DNA from: Aspidapion aeneum
Taxonomy: Eukaryota; Arthropoda; Insecta; Coleoptera; Brentidae
Assembly: GCA_963576565.1 (NCBI GenBank)
Contig: OY755039.1
Location: 86,633,207-86,697,206 of the forward strand
Direction: 5' to 3'
Length of the DNA stretch: 64,000 bases
In this document: positions 53,815-64,000 of the stretch, in pieces
Layout: every line of letters starts with the position of its first letter
Position numbering within the stretch: position 1 is the stretch's first letter
Notes under the pieces: generated by a model
Database searches by the model: none
Seen by the model: only the letters and a program-made list of their open reading frames with translations
Told to the model about the DNA's origin: nothing
Position numbers and translations under genes: made by a program

Positions 53815-55155
53815 AATAGAAATGGAAAGAGTTGTGAACAATCACCTAACCAAGTACTTGGAAAAGTACAAAATTATCAACGACAAGCAATACGGATTTC
53901 GAAAATATAGGTCAACTGGCGATTTACTTACATACGTCACTCACTTATGGCAAAAAGCGATTGAGTTACGGGGCGAAACAAGAACAATTGCCTTAGATAT
54001 ATCAAAAGCATTCGATAAAGTCTGGCATGAAAATCTGCTCAACAAGCTCAAAGCAATGGGATTGTCGCCGAAACTTTGCACTTGGTTTGAAAGTTACCTT
54101 AAGGACAGATCCATTTATGTTGCACTGGATGGCCGGAACTCCAACTCTTACCAAATAAATGCTGGTGTGACACAGGGAGCAATCCTTTCGCCAACACTTT
54201 TTCTGATTTACATAAATGACCTCATAGATAAAACAGTAAATCCACTTTATTGCTTTGCAGATGATGGCAATGTAGTCTCCTCAGTCATACCACCCACTCA
54301 GTGTCTATCCGCACGTGAATTCCATCATCTTAGACTAACTCAAATATCGCAGATAAATAACGACCTGGAGATAATAGAGGACTGGGGCAACAAAAACCTT
54401 GTACAGTTCAACGCGCAGAAAACCCAAGCAGCTCTGTTTTCAAAAAAGACCAGCACCGGTGAGCCAAACATCATGCTATCTGGAAGTGCTGTCACATTGC
54501 AGAGCCAGTTGAACATCTTAGGAGTCACTGCAGAGACCAACATGTCTTGGCACAGTCACGTGGCAGATATAGCTAAAAGGGGGTCCCAAAAGCTTGGGTG
54601 CTATTTCGTACAAGACATATGTATACACCAAGCCAACTGCTGACACTCTACAAAGCCCAGATTCGACCAACTATGGAGTACTGCTCACATATATGGAGTG
54701 CGGCACCCAAGCATACCTTAATGCTTTTGAACACCGTGCAAAAACGAGCTATCAAGCTGATCAATGACCCTGCACTTACCCGTAGCTTGGATAGTCTCGA
54801 ACATCGAACAACTGGGCGATCTATCTCTCTTCTACAGGTATTATCACGGAAAATGCTCTGAAGAGTTGGCACGTATGATCCCCCCGGGAGTAGCACCTAC
54901 TAGGCGAACACGTCAAACAGACGGTAACCATCAATTTACTGTCAAAATAGAGGCACCAAGAACCTCATTATATCAGAATTCATATCTCTGGAGAACAGCA
55001 TCGCTGTGGAATAAACTCCCTGCGACAGTTTTCCCTGCAGGTTACAACCTGAACCGTTTCAAAACCAACACACACCAACATTTCCGCGCACTGGCCGCTT
55101 CTCGAGCGTGATAGGGATCTCCTTGCGAGTGCGCTTAACCGTAAAAAAAAAAATT
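53815..55155 (+). mobile_element. Jockey-like non-LTR retrotransposon, copy 3, 5'-truncated
   Basis: Begins within the RT domain (match to copy 2 starts at ATGGAAAGAGTTGTG, 53,823) and ends in an A-rich tail at 55,143-55,155. Typical 5' truncation from incomplete reverse transcription. Nearly identical to copies 1 and 2. Confidence 0.88.
53819..55111 (+). pseudogene. LINE ORF2: reverse transcriptase and C-terminal region, frameshifted
   Basis: RT motif A ALDISKAFDKVW, motif B GVTQGAILSPTLF (with T where copy 2 has P) and motif C CFADDGN are in one open frame (53,810-54,643). Two one-base losses then change frame: near 54,595 (GCTTGGG-TGC) and near 54,810 (before the GDLSLFYRYYHGK segment). 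The last frame (to 55,111) contains the complete C-terminal block, including the 28 residues that copy 2 lacks. The endonuclease is absent through 5' truncation. Confidence 0.87.
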
Positions 55156-55548
55156 AAATCTTTTGTAAAAACGCTATTTTTTCCTAGGCATTGTAATTTT
55201 TGCCAAACCAAACTTGGCAATTTTTTACTTTTTATAATGGACACGTGATCTGGAAACTGTAAAAAAATAGCATTTTTTATACCCCATCGGCATAACTCAC
55301 AAACTTTACTGTCACGAGCCGCCACTGGCTAGTGCCAAACATTGCAAACCGCTATGTTGGATCCTATTCAATACACGCATTTTCACATGATTATGTATGA
55401 CCTGGCTCCACTCACGTCATTCTGATATTAATCAGTAAAGCGGTTTTGTTTTTTGTTATTTTAAGCTGTGTAGCCATGCCACTATGCACAGCAGTATTAT
55501 TTAAAAACCCAATCAGACTGTAATAAAATTAATTTAGTTTAAGAGATT

Positions 55549-55927
55549 TTAATCATAACAAAAACATTTCAAGTAAAAAAAAAGCCAAGTACGCGAAAAT
55601 GGCATTCCGTAAAAAGAATTGAGATAAAAGTAAAGCCAAGTTCTCCAATACAAATTTCAAAATGAAAGGTTCTTACTAGTTTGGTAATGTTTTTTAAAAC
55701 TTTGCTATTACAGCCAAACTTCTTTATGTTCAATTTAGCACTTTGCCTCAGAGTCATATACAGCCGTAATAGACAAGTTTAGAAAAATATTTCCAAACTA
55801 GTAAGAACCTTTCATTTTGAAATTTGTATTGGAGAACTTGGCTTTACTTTTATCTCAATTCTTTTTACGGAATGCCATTTTTGCGTACTTGGCTTTTTTT
55901 ACATGAAATGTTTTTGTTATGATTTTA
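55549..55927. repeat. Long hairpin element, 135-bp arms, 108-bp loop
   Basis: The left arm (55,549-55,684) and right arm (55,793-55,927) are nearly perfect reverse complements, for example CATAACAAAAACATTTCA against TGAAATGTTTTTGTTATG and AAAGGTTCTTACTAGTTTGG against CCAAACTAGTAAGAACCTTT. Ends near AAATCATAAC / GTTATGATTTT. Few arm differences suggest recent origin or gene conversion. Confidence 0.9.
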
Positions 55928-56048
55928 CTTCTTTTTTAAAGGAATTGGATAATAATTAATTTTTAAAGTAGTAAAATATGCGGAATATTGTTCAAAACTT
56001 TTGCAATGCCTTACTTAAATTTTTGAGGTTTTTTAATTTTTTTCCATG

Positions 56049-56900
56049 GCGTTTCTGAAGGTGCACAATGTTACTTTTACATAACTTTACATGTATAGGG
56101 GAGGGAAATAAATTAAACTTGTCGTGTTTTTAAATTTTGTCCTATAGTTTTATCATAGTTCCTATCAGTCTTCCAATACTCAGCTCTCTAGCGTTTCTGG
56201 AAGTGGGTAATGTTACTTTTACATAACTTTACATTTATAGGGGAGGAGAGTAAATGAAAATATTGGACTTTTTAAATTTTTTTCCATGGTTTTATCATAA
56301 TTTCTATCAGCATTCCAATGCTCAGCTCTCTAGCATTTCTGGAAGTGGGCAATGTTAGTTTTATATAAATTTACATTTATAAGAGAGGGAAGTAAATTAA
56401 AATGTTGGTGTTTTTAAATTTTTTCATATAGTTTTATCATATTGTCTTTCAGTCTTAAAAAGTTCAGCTCTCTAGCATTTCTGCAAGTCAGCAGTGTTAC
56501 TTTTAAATAATTTTACATTTATAGGGGAAGGAACTAAATTAGAATTTTGGGGTGTTTTTTCTATAACTTTATCATAGTTACTATCGGTTTTCCAAAGCTC
56601 AGCTCTCTAGCATGTCTGGAAGTAGGCAATGTTACTTTTACTTAACTTTACATTTTATGGTGGGGGGAAGTAAATTAGAATTTTGGGGTGTTTTAATGTT
56701 TTCCTATAGTTTTGTCATAGTTCCTATCAGTCTGCCAAAGCTCAACTCTCTAGCATTTCTGGAAGTGGGCAATGCCACTTTTATATAACTTTAAATGTAT
56801 GGGGGAGGGGAGTAAATTAAAATTTTGGGGTTTTTTTTATTTTTTCCAGGGGTTTGGTCATAATTTCTGTCAATCTGCCAAATTTCAGCTTTGTGGCATG
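56049..56900. repeat. Tandem repeat, six units of about 142 bp
   Basis: The word GC(G/A)TTTCTGGAAGTGGGC recurs at 56,049, 56,191, 56,333, 56,475, 56,610, 56,753 and 56,896, steps of 142, 142, 142, 135, 143 and 143 bp. Units include ACTTTTACATAACTTTACAT, a GGGGAGGG block and CAGCTCTCTAGCA. Confidence 0.88.
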
Positions 56901-57731
56901 TCTGGAAGTACAGTAGAATATTGATGATCTATACATGAGTGAGTGACTGGCAATTTCGACGTTTTTTGAAATTTCGTAACTACTTTACTACTTTATAGAA
57001 TTCTATGAAACTTGAAGGGGTTGTTAAATCCATGGAGATCTACGACTGTGCAAAGTTTGAGATTCGTAGCTCTTTCCGAAGTAGAGTTTTAGGTAGGTCA
57101 AATATCGGCTGAAATGTTTCAAGAAAAGATGGTTACGGAGCGCGAACTTGGCGAGGCACTGCCGTGCCCTCAGATTTTGTTATAAACCCAATCATCACAA
57201 TGGCCATTAGTTCCATTTTCAGGGGCGGATCCAAAAATTTCATTTGGGGGGGTGGAATTTAGGGGCAATGGGAAGTGATGCAATGGGGCAATTCGCTGCC
57301 GCCTACTCACCGCCCCTAATTTGTCCCCGGGCCAAAAATTGAAAATAATTCACGTAAAGCTTGTCCGGTTTGGGAAAAATGTCCGAGAGAAGTAAGGGAG
57401 TGTCATTCCATAGATTAGGTTTGATTATGTGTATGTAATATTGCCCCTCCACTGGCCGAAACCAGTCGTGGATTGTCTTGGATTACTGTACCTGCAGGTT
57501 GCAAGGGCATGCTCCAAACAAGGATCACAAGTATCCTTGTGAGTGCCTTTAAAGAAAGTGAAAAATACAAACTTTTATTTAGTTTCCGACTAAAGCATTG
57601 TAGTTAAGCCAGTAGTAGTATTTACCCTCGGAGTAGTTCTTCCGGTTGGTTTCACACTATCTTAGGGTAAAAGAACCTGAAGCCAGGTTTTAACTTATGC
57701 CTACTGCCATTTTAGTGTCTACATACCCAGG
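56901..57731. other. Non-coding interval
   Basis: A CAGGGGCGGATCC word with a G-run at 57,219-57,250 looks like a hAT terminus without a clear partner. No gene is supported. Confidence 0.35.
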
Positions 57732-58056
57732 CAGTGGCGCACCCAGGAATGTGTCTTGGGGGGGGGCCCGAGACCTCGCCAGCTAAAATGGGCGCCTCGC
57801 AAAAATCGTGCAACCAAAAAAAAAAAGGTAATCGTTTGTTGGACTGGTCCGACAGCTCAAAAAGACGCCCCTCAAAAATCTTGCGACCAAACAAAAAAAA
57901 ATGGCCTTCTTGTTTTTCACGGGCACGCCACGAACTACGCCGCTGCTTGGGGGGGCCCGAGTCCTCATTATGTCAAATTTGACGCTATTATTTTTTCTTT
58001 TTTATCATGAAATATGTAGAAAATATGTAAATAATCTAAGGCTGGGTGCGCCCATG
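57732..58056. mobile_element. Short inverted-repeat element (CAGTGGCGCACCCAGG)
   Basis: The left end CAGTGGCGCACCCAGG is mirrored by GGCTGGGTGCGCCCATG at the right; CCCAGG precedes and follows it (57,726-57,731 and 58,057-58,062). An empty site with ACACCCAGGTGTTATTTC exists at 59,345-59,365, which confirms insertion. The body has G-runs (GGGGGGGCCCGAG) twice and A-runs, and no ORF of note. Confidence 0.7.
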
Positions 58057-58105
58057 CCCAGGTGTTAATTTCTTATCAGATTTCCGAACGAGCAGTAAAA
58101 AATGT

Positions 58106-58234
58106 TCTTAAGTGCTATTTCAGCGCTATTTAGTCGCAGTGCTATTTTGTAGAGGCACTATTTTGTCCCACGCCATTTTGTCTTACGCTATTTTGTTCCG
58201 CGCTATTTCGTACAGCGCTGTTTTGTACCGGACC
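58106..58234. repeat. Short-unit array (CGCTATTTTGT)
   Basis: About nine imperfect units of 13-16 bp combine CGCTATTTTGT or GCTATTTCGT with a variable linker. Resembles, though not identical with, the subterminal arrays of 18,245-19,254. A 1.1-kb hairpin transposon has inserted at its end, after TACCGGACC. Segments of about 80 bp flanking the array are direct repeats (57,699-57,731 plus 58,057-58,105, and 59,332-59,404). Confidence 0.7.
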
Positions 58235-59313
58235 GCGTATTTACGTTTCCGTGCTGATTTCACGGCAGCGCTGTTTTGAAGTAGACACGGAAATGTAGCA
58301 ACATATTTGGTTACAAATGCGTGTTGATTTTAAGGCGCCGAGGCTCGAACAAGGCACGGATTTGTATTGAATTACGCAGCGCAGGGGTTTACTTATTAGT
58401 GCACATTTGAAACTTAAATTGGATTCACGTTGTTTATTAGTTTGATTTTGAGGTTATATGTTTGTTAATATGAAAATTATGGAGCAGTTTAAAAGTATTT
58501 GTACTAATATTACTCAAGAGTTTGAAATTCTTTGAAGTTTGAAGAACGCTCTTCCATTAACTATACCTGCAAAGTTCAGTGTTCATTGTCTTACACCGGC
58601 AACTACGACGACAGATGGTGTTCTGTTATTAATAAATTTTAATGATTTAAATGATTTTCACTTGATTTCTAACCAAATGAAAATAGAAAGTTTCAAAAAT
58701 CTAATCTAACGAAAGCTAATCAATCAAATCTAACCAAACCGAACCAAAGCAAACTGAACCAATAATTTTTTTCAAAAAAAAAACTTTCCTGAGTTCCTAC
58801 CCGGGATCCTAGAGGATGTGAATCCGAACCGAACCGATCCTAACTAAACCGAACCAAACCTAACCAAACTAAACTACAACACTATTCACACCCTCTAGGA
58901 TTCCGGGAAAGAAGTCAGGAAAGTTATTTTTAAATTGTTTTCTCAGTTTGCTTTGGTTCGGTTCAGTTCGGTTTGGTTCAATTCGGCTCGCTTTGGTTCA
59001 GATTCACATCCTCTAGCATCCCGGGTAGGAAGTCAGGAAAGTTATTTTTTTGAAAAAAATTATTGGTTCAGTTTGCTTTGGTTCGGTTCGGTTAGATTTG
59101 ATTGATTAGCTTTCGTTATGTTAGCGTTTTAACCTGACAGTTGAATACGCTTTTGTAATAGTTTAATGAGCGATGTGCTCTTACAGATCCGTGTTCATTT
59201 CGAGATCAAAACCCTTAAAATCAACACTTATTTGAACCCAAATATATTGTAACATTTCAGTGTCTATTTCAAAACCGCGCCGACGTGAAATGAGTACGGA
59301 AACGTAAATACGC
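58235..59313. mobile_element. Hairpin (foldback) transposon, 1.1 kb, with perfect 9-bp duplication
   Basis: The identical 9 bp TACCGGACC flank it at 58,226-58,234 and 59,314-59,322. Ends are inverted copies starting GCGTATTTACGTTTCCGT, and mirror similarity reaches about 130 bp inward; a second palindrome at 58,680-59,130 (GAACCAAAGCAAACTGAACC against GGTTCAGTTTGCTTTGGTTC) fills the middle, with CCCGGGATCCTAGAGG-type arms shared with 18,504-18,735. It has no transposase. Confidence 0.87.
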
Positions 59314-59589
59314 TACCGGACCCCATTCCTAACTGCCATTTTAGTGTCCACACACCCAGGTGTTATTTCATTATCAGGTTGCCAAGCAAGCAGTAAAAAA
59401 TGTTTTACAAAAGACCTGCACCTCCAAATACACTTTGGTGGGGAGCAATTGGTCAAATAACATCAAATGATTGCAGCTACCGATATATTTTGCTTAAATC
59501 ATATACCGCTTTTTAGGTACTGGACTCCCTAATACTTTATTCCACCTAAATCACAAAGTCAGCTTAATTAAAACTGTGTTGTTTTTCAC

Positions 59590-60120
59590 TTTCTCCACAA
59601 GCAACGAAAAGGATTCGAATCGAATTTGGAGCCAGTCCTGGCACGCTGCAGGCCCAGCGATCCATGCAATTCCACAAACGATTTCGGCCTTATACACCCT
59701 TTACGGGAATGCAGGCGATAGCCCTGTGTAGAGGAATGTATAAAACTAACAGAAACAACTACACCGGAGAAAAATGCCCCTACCGGCAATGAATTAAACT
59801 GATGGCTTCTTGCCTTTGGTGGGAACTTATTGAAACTATGTAGTTTTTCTGTTTTTTCAACCTGAATCACAAGAATTCGAATCATCCTTGTTTGGAACAC
59901 GTCCTCACAAGTTCTAAACACAGTGATCCAAGTCAATCTGCAACCGGTTTCGGCTTTATTAAATCATCCTTAGATGGATTGAGGCGATAGCTCCATATAG
60001 AGCATAAGCTGTGTAAAGTAAAAAGAAGACAATAGTCCAAGGGAAAATACTCCTACCACCGACATAGAATTATATCTACTGACTGTTTGATACTTTTGTT
60101 AAAAACTTATTAAAACTAGT
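59590..60120. repeat. Diverged tandem duplication, unit about 270 bp
   Basis: Both units contain, in order, GAATCG/GAATCA near a CGATCCA/TGATCCA word, GATTTCGGC/GGTTTCGGC, GCGATAGC, a CTACC(G/A)CC word and GGGAACTTATT/AAAAACTTATT. The 116-codon minus-strand ORF across unit 1 has no recognised domain and is interpreted as a chance reading. Confidence 0.5.
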
Positions 60121-60486
60121 ATATAGTTCTTTCATTTCAAAATGCCACCAAAAAAACCATAATGAAATTTGAAGTGTGAAACCCATTAAGGAATCCTAAA
60201 CAAATAAAAGAGAATTTGGGCCGGACTGGGAACTGTTTATAGTATATAGTCAAGTAAAATAAAACGTTTAATAAAAGTAGCTGCTTAATGCGTATAATAA
60301 TCATTAATAGATAGGTACTATATACTATGTAGCTTGCCCCTGTAATATGTGTAATACGTTCGTATATTCTGGAACGATTTCCGTAATTTTCTACTGAGGG
60401 TTGCGTATGCATATCAAGAATATTATGTTGAGTTTTCCTCGTAGAATGTGTTTTTAAGAGTTTTGCCTTGCCCTTTGGATATTTTT

Positions 60487-60979
60487 ACCTTCCTAGCCCG
60501 CGGAACAATGGCTAGAGAGAAGGTATTATTTTCGACTTTTTGAGATAATGCCAAAAATGTGTTATTTGGATGTATTTTGACCTATCCTAGAAATATCGTC
60601 GTGATGTCTGTCTGTGTATATTATTTCTGTACGTAACTCGATAGCTCCTAAACCGCTAAACGGATTTTTTTTTTAATTTTCAGGTAAAATAGTGAGTTTG
60701 ATACTTTTACGAGCTGATTAGATTTTGGTCAAATCCATTAAAGCGAATGACAGTTTTTTGACAATTAAAAACTTTAAAAAATGCTAACTTTTTAACGGAG
60801 CATCGTCTTTAAACACTGTTTTCGAAATGTAGTAGACCAAATTTTCTTCAATAATTCGTGTTATTACCAAAAACTTCGAAGGAGCTTCAGTTTCTGAGAT
60901 ATTTACAAAAAAATGTTTTCAAGGCTAATATATTATCATGGCTCCACTTGAAGTGTGATAATAGGCTAGCTAGGAAGGT
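60487..60979 (+). mobile_element. Dispersed element family A, complete copy
   Basis: Ends ACCTTCCTAGCCC and GCTAGCTAGGAAGGT are inverted repeats, and the body follows the 25,317-25,788 copy throughout (TCGATAGCTCCTAAACCGC, CTTTTTAACGGAGCATCG, GAAGGAGCTTCAGTTTCTG). Confidence 0.78.
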
Positions 60980-61805
60980 GTCAGTTCCGTCATGTATCCA
61001 TTTATTTTTTAGGGTTAAGGTTTGTTTTCTGTAAAACCGCAGACTCTAATGGTACCACCACTTCTTTTCCTCCTCGGTCCTCAAATCATCTCCAAAAATT
61101 TGTTTGTGGTGTTTCAAATGGCCGCCAAAACGCCATTATTAATATCACTTACTAGGTCCTCACTTATAAAAACAAACTAAAATATACAGGTTTATAATTG
61201 TTATTATTCACAATAATAATGAAAATGTCACAATAATAATGATATGAATTCAAATCCGTAATATAAACAGAACCGCTAACAATTTTAAAATGGTTTGACC
61301 CTGTATTAAAGAATGCAGGTGGTACCTTTCGAAAGCTTTTGTTATTTTTCGATAAGGGATTAGGTACTTATAGAATGGTATAAGGTATGTGAGGGTGCAA
61401 ACGTAAGTTGGGTTGAGTTTAGGTTGGCTGGTTCACCACTTACACCACTCATTCGAGAAATACCCAATATTTTGAGATAAGAAATTGAAAAACGTAATTT
61501 TAAGGTTCATTGAAAGGAAATCAGAAAAAAACGATGCATATAAAATATCTAAAGTGCACCTACCTTAGTATTCATCTAGTTGCAGTCGTTTTGGTCGCTT
61601 GGAAGATAGGAAAAACGGGAAAATAGTAGCACTCACGGCGTTTCTTGTGCTTGTTGTCGGTTTCCCGATTGCGACTCCTCGCGCAGACTCGCGCGTGTCT
61701 CGGTGCGGGGATAAGTCATATGCATATACCCCGCGAAAATTGAAATGAAAAATAATATTAAAATATAAAAGTAGCCAAAAGCTGACAAATAATTCTTGCA
61801 CCAAC
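60980..61805 (-). other. Region that probably includes the 3' LTR of the BEL/Pao element
   Basis: Read on the minus strand, TGTTGGTGCAAG starts at 61,806 right after GGTGGCCGGAAAA, which is like the start of a BEL/Pao LTR next to a purine-rich tract. A TATA-like GGGTATATGCATATG lies in the putative LTR near 61,720. The other LTR is off the window, so the LTR end cannot be placed. Confidence 0.45.
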
Positions 61806-64000
61806 ATTTTCCGGCCACCAAAACACGTGTGTTTTTAGTAAGGATACGGAAAAAAACTATATCTAAATACCCAAATCGTGCAAGTATGCACGAAAATTTA
61901 CCTTAATTCTAGTAAATTATGAAAAGGAAAAAAAAATTATATATAATGAAAGGAAAAAGAAATAAAAAATTTTGAGCAAAATTTCGAAAAAATTACTTGT
62001 GTTCTACCTCCGGCAGGGGCAAGACACATAACTTGACCACCGGTCTTCGATAAGTACCAGTGGCGGTTTTTTCTGTCACGACGCGAGTAAGCCCATCAGC
62101 ACCTGGATGTAGCGCTACAACACGTCCGAGTGACCACTGCATAGGTGGTTTTTGCTCATTCTTAATAACGACTAAAGTGTTGACTTTTATGTCATTGCAT
62201 TTCTCAGTCCGCTTAACACGTTGTTGAAGTGTGTTTAAATATTCTAAACGCCACTTTTTCCAAAAGTCAGCTTGAAGTCTTTGGACAAGCTGCCAGCGAG
62301 ACAAAGTGTTAAGCATGAGGTCGGAAAAATCAGGTTCTGGTATAGAATTTAAAGGCTCCAATGCTAGAAAATGAGACTAGACTTTGAGCATAGAGAGGTC
62401 TACTATTGAGTAAAGCCTCAACTTGAAACAAGAAGGTAGTAAATTCCTCATATGTAAGGCGCTGCTCGCCTACAACACGTTTGAGGTGAGCCTTGGTGGA
62501 TTTTACTCCAACCTCGACTAAACCGTTTAAGTGAGGACTTCCAGGGCTAGAAAAATGCCACGAAATGCTTAAGCTTTCACATGCTTCCTTTGAGTAGGTT
62601 TGAAGTAATCTATCTGCATTGACAAAGGCGGTACCGTTATCAGAATAAACGTGTGATATCCTTCCACGTCTGGAGACAAACCTTTTAAAGGCCGCAAGAA
62701 ACGTATCTGTTGAAAGATCGGAAGTTAATTCTAAGTGCACTGCTTTGGTTGCAGCACAAACGCAAACAAGAATATAGCCTTTATAGAGTTTGGCACCTCG
62801 GTGTCTTGACATTAAGATATCAAACGGTCCGCAATAGTCCACGGCAACATGGGAAAATGGTTTTAACTGGGAAATCCTTTGAGGAGGTAAATCTCCCATA
62901 AATTGCACAGCTGGTTTTGGATGAAGTCTGAAGCATAAGATACAATGAGAAACTACCTTTTCAATAGCGTATCGAGCAGACAGCACCCAAAATTGCTGCC
63001 AGCAGATAGTGTAGGGTTTTGAGACCTGGATGAAAGTATTTTGAATGTGTATATTCGATAATTATTGTAGTAAGCCGGTGTGAACGTGGCAAGAGCAACG
63101 GATGCTTAGCAGAATAAGAAAGTTCAGAAGCATGCTTAATGCGACCGCCTACTCGGAGACAGTCTTGTTCGTCCAGGAATAATGAAAGTTTACGAAAGGG
63201 TTTTGGAAACAACTTGTTTGTTTTAATTTTTGAAAGAAGATCTGAAAATACTGTACGTTGGACATGGCGGACAAAAACAATCATGGAATTCTGCAGTTCC
63301 TTTTCCGTTACCAAATGATCTGAGTAATAGATTTTCAAAATTGGTCTAAGCGTATAGGAAATGATTCGTTGTATTTTCGTGAGAGAAGAATGTTTATTCA
63401 AGAGAACATCGATCCCATGTGGGTCTGACATGACCGTAGGAAATGTCTTGCGTTCTTCCAAATCATCACTGTCGCAAAGATCTGGACAATGAAAGCCAAT
63501 AGACCATTCCTCTCGTGGAAGGCTTAGAAAGGGTGGACCTTTCCACCACATGTCATGGTGAACAAGTTGGTTAGGGGTGAGTCCACGAGAAGCACAATCC
63601 GCTGGGTTTTCAGCAGACGGAACATAGTGCCATACATGAGGGGGTAAAGTTTCTTGGATTTTGCAAACACGATTAGCGACGAATGTAACCCATCTATGGG
63701 GAGAATCAGATAACCAGCGCAAGACCACTTGTGAGTCAGACCACGCCCAAATTTCATTAAACACCAAAGTTTCAGCGTAACTTGCTTGAATGAAAGAGAT
63801 CAGATCACACAGTAGGGTAGCGCCCAAGAGTTCCAGTCTTGGGAGACTAACCGTTTTAAGTGGTGCAACTTTAGATTTTGCCATAACAACAAAAGTAAAC
63901 AGCTCGCCAGAAGATGCTTCAATGCGAAGGTAGACTGTGGCTGCATAACCAACCATTGAAGCATCGGAAAATCCGTGTAATTCTATGCGAGTAGGTTTGT
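61806..64000 (-). mobile_element. BEL/Pao LTR retrotransposon, 3' part (runs off window)
   Basis: RNase H, integrase and a C-terminal DUF5641-type domain follow each other on the minus strand, as in BEL/Pao pol. The upstream reverse transcriptase and gag lie past 64,000. A 190-bp non-coding stretch leads to the putative LTR at 61,806. Confidence 0.88.
61993..64000 (-). pseudogene. BEL/Pao pol: RNase H, integrase, DUF5641 (partial, frameshifted)
   Basis: The frame is open at the window edge: an IELHGFSDAS motif at about 63,985-63,955 starts the RNase H domain, followed by KTVSLPRLELLGA, WSDSQVVLRWL and NPADCASRG. The integrase zinc region (HPGLKTL, then CILCF) leads to the core with D (VDYCGPF), D (DNGTAF) and E (NGLVEVGVKSTKAH). 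The last part (61,993-62,361) has PEPDFSD, WSLGRVV and RRPVVKLCVLPL, the DUF5641-type tail. One frameshift near 62,965-62,985 and a frame change with probable loss of about 20 codons near 62,340-62,360 break it. Catalytic residues are kept. Confidence 0.87.

Larger units (their letters stand above)
53005..55327 (+). mobile_element. hAT transposon with perfect 8-bp duplication, hosting LINE copy 3
   Basis: The identical 8 bp GCTAGTGC lie at 52,997-53,004 and 55,328-55,335. Ends are CAGGGGCGGTTAGTG and, inverted, CACGAGCCGCCACTG. The LINE at 53,815-55,155 is nested inside; without it the hAT is about 0.98 kb. A short transposase N-terminal remnant is at 53,537-53,651. Its terminal sequence is close to that of the hAT at 40,248-41,545, so both belong to the same group. 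Confidence 0.9.

Noticed and set aside
59586..59936. 116-codon minus-strand ORF
   Set aside because: It lies over one unit of a diverged 270-bp duplication; the second unit does not keep the frame, and no domain is visible.

Overview
The window is eukaryotic, AT-rich, and almost entirely repetitive. It suggests a chromosome segment from an insect with a large, transposon-filled genome: the one clear host gene belongs to an insect-restricted family of histidine-rich secreted proteins (DUF4779 type), and the transposons (jockey-like and RTE-like LINEs, (ACT)n-tailed LINEs, BEL/Pao, hAT with a TTF zinc finger, pogo) are a typical arthropod mix. The order of insect cannot be told from the sequence.

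Layout. 1-740: 3' end of a jockey-like LINE with poly(A). 764-7880: an inverted-repeat element, two tandem arrays (118-bp and about 128-bp units), a GC-rich short-unit array, and nested palindromic elements. 10,790-12,725: a degenerate 20-30-bp array split by an inverted-repeat element and an (ACT)n-tailed LINE. 15,648-21,447: a 5.8-kb foldback transposon, whose arms are inverted arrays of a 145-bp unit, flanked by an identical 11-bp duplication; two smaller palindromic elements sit inside it. 23,393-29,440: a short dispersed element split by a second (ACT)n LINE, a nearly complete jockey-like LINE on the minus strand, and a short element with a complete hammerhead ribozyme. 30,996-31,592: pogo/Tigger deletion derivative. 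34,435-34,604: a THAP-domain exon with a frameshift. 35,835-39,165: a decayed RTE-like LINE. 40,248-41,545: a hAT element with perfect 8-bp duplication. 43,316-46,222: dispersed repeats including 1.3 tandem monomers (523-bp period) of the hammerhead element. 46,568-48,628: the host gene with TATA/Inr promoter, uninterrupted ORF and poly(A) signals. 49,637-55,327: palindromic elements and a second hAT carrying a nested jockey-like LINE. 55,549-59,405: a hairpin element, a 142-bp tandem array, and a 1.1-kb hairpin transposon with 9-bp duplication inserted in a short-unit array. 61,806-64,000: 3' part of a BEL/Pao element on the minus strand.

The most notable feature is the hammerhead-bearing family. 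The copy at 29,369-29,416 (minus) has every conserved core base, three proper stems and a GUC cleavage site; the related tandem copies at 45,031-45,727 have one ribozyme cut short and one with a core mutation. This is the layout of animal retrozymes or of the terminal repeats of Penelope-like elements. The second is the group of foldback/hairpin transposons with long duplications (9-11 bp) and, separately, several short-unit GC-core arrays of similar design but different sequence.

No functional operon-like or pathway relationship among genes exists here. One host gene is likely expressed; all other coding matter is transposon-derived and mostly broken.
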